Shown one piece after another: positions 61,179 through 64,000 of a stretch of 64,000 nt of DNA (position 1 is its first letter; each line of letters starts with the position of its first letter). A model generated the notes under the pieces. It was given only the letters and a program-made list of their open reading frames with translations, had not been told where the DNA came from and did not search any database. The stretch covers positions 31,103 to 95,102 of the forward strand of contig JAEVYU010000013.1 of the NCBI GenBank assembly GCA_023392595.1, given 5' to 3'. Origin of the DNA: Bacillota bacterium. GTDB lineage: Bacteria; Bacillota; UBA4882; UBA8346. Made by a program: the position numbers and the translations under genes.

Positions 61179-63512
61179 GTGGAGTTATCCACGAATGCAA
61201 AAGCTGTTTTAGAACGACGTTATCTTCGGAAGGATGCCGGGAAACCCATCGAAACAGCGGAGGATATGTTAAAAAGGGTTACCGCTCATGTCGTAGCGAT
61301 CGAAGCAACAGCTTTTAACACTCCGGAGAATGAACTGACGGAACTGAAAGAATCTTTTTTTACGGTCATGGATCAAAAGAAGTTTATGCCCAATTCACCG
61401 ACTTTGATGAATGCCGGGAGGGAACTGGGCCAACTTTCGGCTTGTTTTGTGCTGCCTATTGACGACTCCATGGAAAGTATTTTTGAATCTTTGAAAACCG
61501 CGGCCCTGATTCACAAGAGCGGGGGCGGCACCGGATTTAGTTTTTCGCGGATCCGGCCTAAAAACGATCAGGTCGGCAGCACCGGCGGTGTGGCCAGCGG
61601 GCCCCTATCCTTTTTGCGGGTTTTCAATGCCAGCACCGAAGCGGTCAAACAGGGCGGCACCCGCCGCGGCGCCAATATGGGCATCCTGCGGGTGGATCAT
61701 CCCGATATCATGGAATTTATCTCCGCCAAAGAAGTGAAAGGCGAGATTACCAATTTTAATTTATCGGTGGCGGTTACCGATGTTTTTATGGAAGCTCTTG
61801 AGAAGGGCGAATCTTATTATTTGGTCAATCCCCACACCAAACAACCGGTGGGCAAGTTACCGGCCCGCGAGGTATTTGAGAAAATCGTCCTTTCGGCCTG
61901 GGCCGGTGGTGAACCGGGGATTATCTTTATTGACCGGATGAATGAAGCCAATCCCACTCCGCAGGTGGGAGCGGTTGAAAGCACCAATCCCTGCGGGGAG
62001 CAGCCGTTGCTCCCTTATGAATCCTGCAATTTGGGCTCTCTTAACCTGGCCCTGATGGTCCGTAAAAATGATGAGGGCCGCTATGAAATGGACTGGGATG
62101 AACTGGCCCGGGTGACCCATCTGGCAGTGCGCTTTTTGGATAATGTCATTGAAGCCAACCGCTTCCCCATTACAGAGATTGAAAAAGTCACCAAGTCCAA
62201 CCGGAAAATCGGCCTGGGGATCATGGGCTGGGCCGATTTGTTGATGAAATTGAAAATATCTTACTGTGGGGAAGAAGCACTGGCTTTGGCGGAAAAAGTG
62301 ATGGGGTTTATCGATGGGGAGTCCAAGCAAGCCTCGGTGGAGTTGGCCAAAGTTCGCGGCACTTTCGCTAATTTCAAGGGCAGTATTTATGACTGCAAAA
62401 ACGGTCTACAATTACGCAACGCCACCACCACAACTATCGCCCCCACCGGCACCATCAGCATTATCTGCGATACCAGCGGCGGGATTGAACCCTTATTTTC
62501 GCTGGCCTTTACCCGCCAGATCATGGATAACGACCGGCTCATCGAGGTCGACCATACTTTTGAGGAGATCGCCAAGGCCGAGGGATTTTATAGCAAAGAA
62601 TTGATTGAGAAAATCGCCGAACACGGCAGTGTTCAGGAGATGGAAGAAATACCGGAGGATTGGCGAAAGGTATTCGTGACGGCCCATGATATCGATCCCG
62701 AATGGCATATCCGGATGCAGGCCGCTTTTCAGAAACATACCGATAATGCGGTTTCCAAGACCATTAATTTCCCCAGCAGCGCCACGCCCGAACAAGTGGC
62801 CGAGGCCTATCATTTAGCTTATAAACTGGGTTGCAAAGGATTGACTGTTTACCGCGACGGCAGTTTGGACAACCAGCCGATGCAGAAGGGAATTGCCGCC
62901 ACCCCGGCCTTTACCGCTCCGGAGGCTTCTTCCGAAGCACGCTTCTCCTATGGTGAATGGGGCCATTTACAGCCTATCAAGCGTCCGAAGAGTCTGACCG
63001 GGGTTACCGACACCCGGCTTACTCCGGAGGGAAACCTTTATTTGACGCTGAATTTTCACAATAACCATCCTTTTGAGCTCTTTGCCCAGATCGGCAAGGC
63101 CGGCAGCGATATTTCAGCTTTCACCGAGGCCATTGCCAGGTTAATCTCATTGGCTTTCCGCTGCGGCGTTGATCCGGAAACGATCGCCGATGAATTGACC
63201 GGCATCGGCGGCAGCCGGTTTGTGGGATTCGGCCCCAACCGGGTACGTTCGGTCCCCGATGCCATCGGCCAGTTTTTAACCGAATACCTTAATAAGATGG
63301 CAGACAACGACTCCAAGTCCGAACTTTCCGCTCAACTGGAGCTAGGCCTGGCTGCATCCACCGAACCGGCTCCGGTCAAAGTCCAATCCGGCCATGGGAA
63401 CGGAAAGAACGGCAAGGTTACATACAATCTCTGTCCGGTTTGCGGGATGCATACTTTCGGATTCGTGGAAGGGTGCGCCAAGTGCATGAGCTGCGGGCAT
63501 TCGGAGTGCTGA
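61179..63512 (+). CDS. nrdJ: Adenosylcobalamin-dependent ribonucleotide reductase
   Basis: A 777-residue class II reductase that makes deoxyribonucleotides using coenzyme B12, without oxygen. Cys89 (QLSACF) and the radical-site region NPCGEQ (Cys272, Glu274) with YESCNLGS (Cys283) are in their usual order, as are the GGGTGFSFSRIRP and APTGTISI segments. The C-terminal tail ends in a cysteine-rich CPVCGMHTF / CMSCGHSEC motif that shuttles electrons. GTG at 61179 follows CGGAGGGG by seven bases. It stands alone; no class I or III reductase is in the window. Confidence 0.96.
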   Translation: MELSTNAKAVLERRYLRKDAGKPIETAEDMLKRVTAHVVAIEATAFNTPENELTELKESFFTVMDQKKFMPNSPTLMNAGRELGQLSACFVLPIDDSMESIFESLKTAALIHKSGGGTGFSFSRIRPKNDQVGSTGGVASGPLSFLRVFNASTEAVKQGGTRRGANMGILRVDHPDIMEFISAKEVKGEITNFNLSVAVTDVFMEALEKGESYYLVNPHTKQPVGKLPAREVFEKIVLSAWAGGEPGIIFIDRMNEANPTPQVGAVESTNPCGEQPLLPYESCNLGSLNLALMVRKNDEGRYEMDWDELARVTHLAVRFLDNVIEANRFPITEIEKVTKSNRKIGLGIMGWADLLMKLKISYCGEEALALAEKVMGFIDGESKQASVELAKVRGTFANFKGSIYDCKNGLQLRNATTTTIAPTGTISIICDTSGGIEPLFSLAFTRQIMDNDRLIEVDHTFEEIAKAEGFYSKELIEKIAEHGSVQEMEEIPEDWRKVFVTAHDIDPEWHIRMQAAFQKHTDNAVSKTINFPSSATPEQVAEAYHLAYKLGCKGLTVYRDGSLDNQPMQKGIAATPAFTAPEASSEARFSYGEWGHLQPIKRPKSLTGVTDTRLTPEGNLYLTLNFHNNHPFELFAQIGKAGSDISAFTEAIARLISLAFRCGVDPETIADELTGIGGSRFVGFGPNRVRSVPDAIGQFLTEYLNKMADNDSKSELSAQLELGLAASTEPAPVKVQSGHGNGKNGKVTYNLCPVCGMHTFGFVEGCAKCMSCGHSEC

Positions 63513-64000
63513 GGGACCTCACTCTTGCTCTCCCCTAATGAAGTGTGTTCGAAGAAGCATAATCAAGGGGAGAGTAACCGATGGCTTTGGGGGCTATGTA
63601 GTAAAAATACGTTGTTGAATTTGTAATAAAGTTATTAAATTTAGAGATCTAGCTTTTGGAAGTACATCAAGTCCTTTGCCCGTTTATGAGTGGGTGAGGG
63701 ATTTTAATTTTTTAACAAGGGGTTTAACCCCCGGCTTCGATAATTGACTAGTGATGAGAAATATCGGTCTTTATGGCCAGCCCTAGTGGGCGCGGCCTAA
63801 AATTAAAGCAGATTCAAGATCCTATAAGTGAATGAAAGCATATACAAAGCAAGTAAGATAATCCATTGTTATAAACTCAACTTTCGCAGAACGAATTGGG
63901 TAAATAACACTTGATATACATGGGTAAACCCATAAACCAATTACGAAGTTGACAATCAATAAATTTACGGATCTTGTGGCAAACATTAGCAGAAATATCC
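63513..64000. other. Downstream region to the right edge, no clear gene
   Basis: CTCTCCCCT (63528-63536) pairs with AGGGGAGAG (63566-63574) just after nrdJ, without a T-run. Two minus-strand frames are open to the right edge: one stopping at 63877-63879 (40 residues) and a hydrophobic one of about 58 residues. Either might be the end of a gene outside the window, but neither can be supported. Confidence 0.35.

Noticed and set aside
60788..61192. 134-residue minus-strand frame overlapping the nrdJ start
   Set aside because: No ribosome binding site, overlaps nrdJ and spans both the repeat and a GC hairpin; composition looks non-coding.
1..64000. CRISPR arrays, tRNA or rRNA genes
   Set aside because: No regularly spaced direct repeats and no cloverleaf or rRNA signature were seen by eye in any intergenic region.

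Overview
The window looks like the chromosome of an anaerobic, spore-forming member of the Bacillota (Firmicutes) of fairly low GC. The evidence is a YunB sporulation protein, NuoE/NuoF-type subunits of an electron-bifurcating hydrogenase, a B12-dependent ribonucleotide reductase, AGGAGG-type ribosome binding sites with frequent GTG/TTG starts, and YesM/YesN-type sugar regulation. Both sugar-binding proteins carry Sec signal peptides without a lipobox cysteine, and an RfaE2-like heptose-phosphate adenylyltransferase is present. Together these hint at a diderm (outer-membrane) Bacillota lineage; that is inference, not proof. No rRNA, tRNA, CRISPR array or intact insertion sequence was seen.

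Layout. 1-8.4 kb: the 3' end of a trans-AT polyketide synthase (FAAL-ACP-KS-DH-KR-ACP, no AT, no thioesterase), then a stand-alone E2/CAT-fold acyltransferase, a frameshifted FAD reductase, a deleted acetyltransferase remnant and an intact acetyltransferase. 8.6-10.2 kb: gltX with its own promoter and terminator. 10.4-11.1 kb: a decayed methyltransferase cut off by a two-hairpin repeat. 11.1-22.3 kb: plant-polymer use, with a secreted GH5-CBM2 cellulase, then a GH78 alpha-L-rhamnosidase, an ABC sugar importer (binding protein and two permeases, no ATPase) and a YesM/YesN two-component system. 22.3-29.3 kb: housekeeping and envelope genes (PBP1A, YunB, HD hydrolase, M20 peptidase, PAP2 phosphatase, RfaE2-like). 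29.5-36.3 kb: phosphofructokinase, an aspartate aminotransferase remnant with an unusual interleaved palindrome, mtnN-luxS (SAH detoxification), HAD and Nudix hydrolases, a second HAD, an SDR and a 55-residue coiled-coil protein. 36.4-41.2 kb: a LysR regulator divergent from a long single-chain purL. 41.8-45.6 kb: a SPOR-domain protein and the NuoE/NuoF pair, split by a second copy of the two-hairpin repeat and lacking the catalytic hydrogenase. 45.6-50.8 kb: a secreted set consisting of a propeller-like protein, a protein with EF-hand-like Asp/Asn loops and two M16-fold proteins that have both lost the zinc motif. 51.4-60.6 kb: a DeoR-ABC-M42-FGGY kinase-BtpA/SgcQ operon lying between two directly repeated sequences of about 67 bp. 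61.2-63.5 kb: nrdJ.

How the genes work together. The 11-22 kb block secretes a cellulase, imports a sugar or oligosaccharide, trims rhamnose inside the cell and senses the substrate through YesM/YesN. The 51-60 kb operon resembles the cryptic E. coli sgc operon (M42 SgcX, BtpA-like SgcQ, DeoR-type SgcR), but an ABC importer plus sugar kinase stands where sgc has a PTS; its substrate is unknown. The window also holds several gene remnants (FAD reductase, GNAT, methyltransferase, AraC, aspartate aminotransferase), which point to ongoing gene decay or rearrangement.
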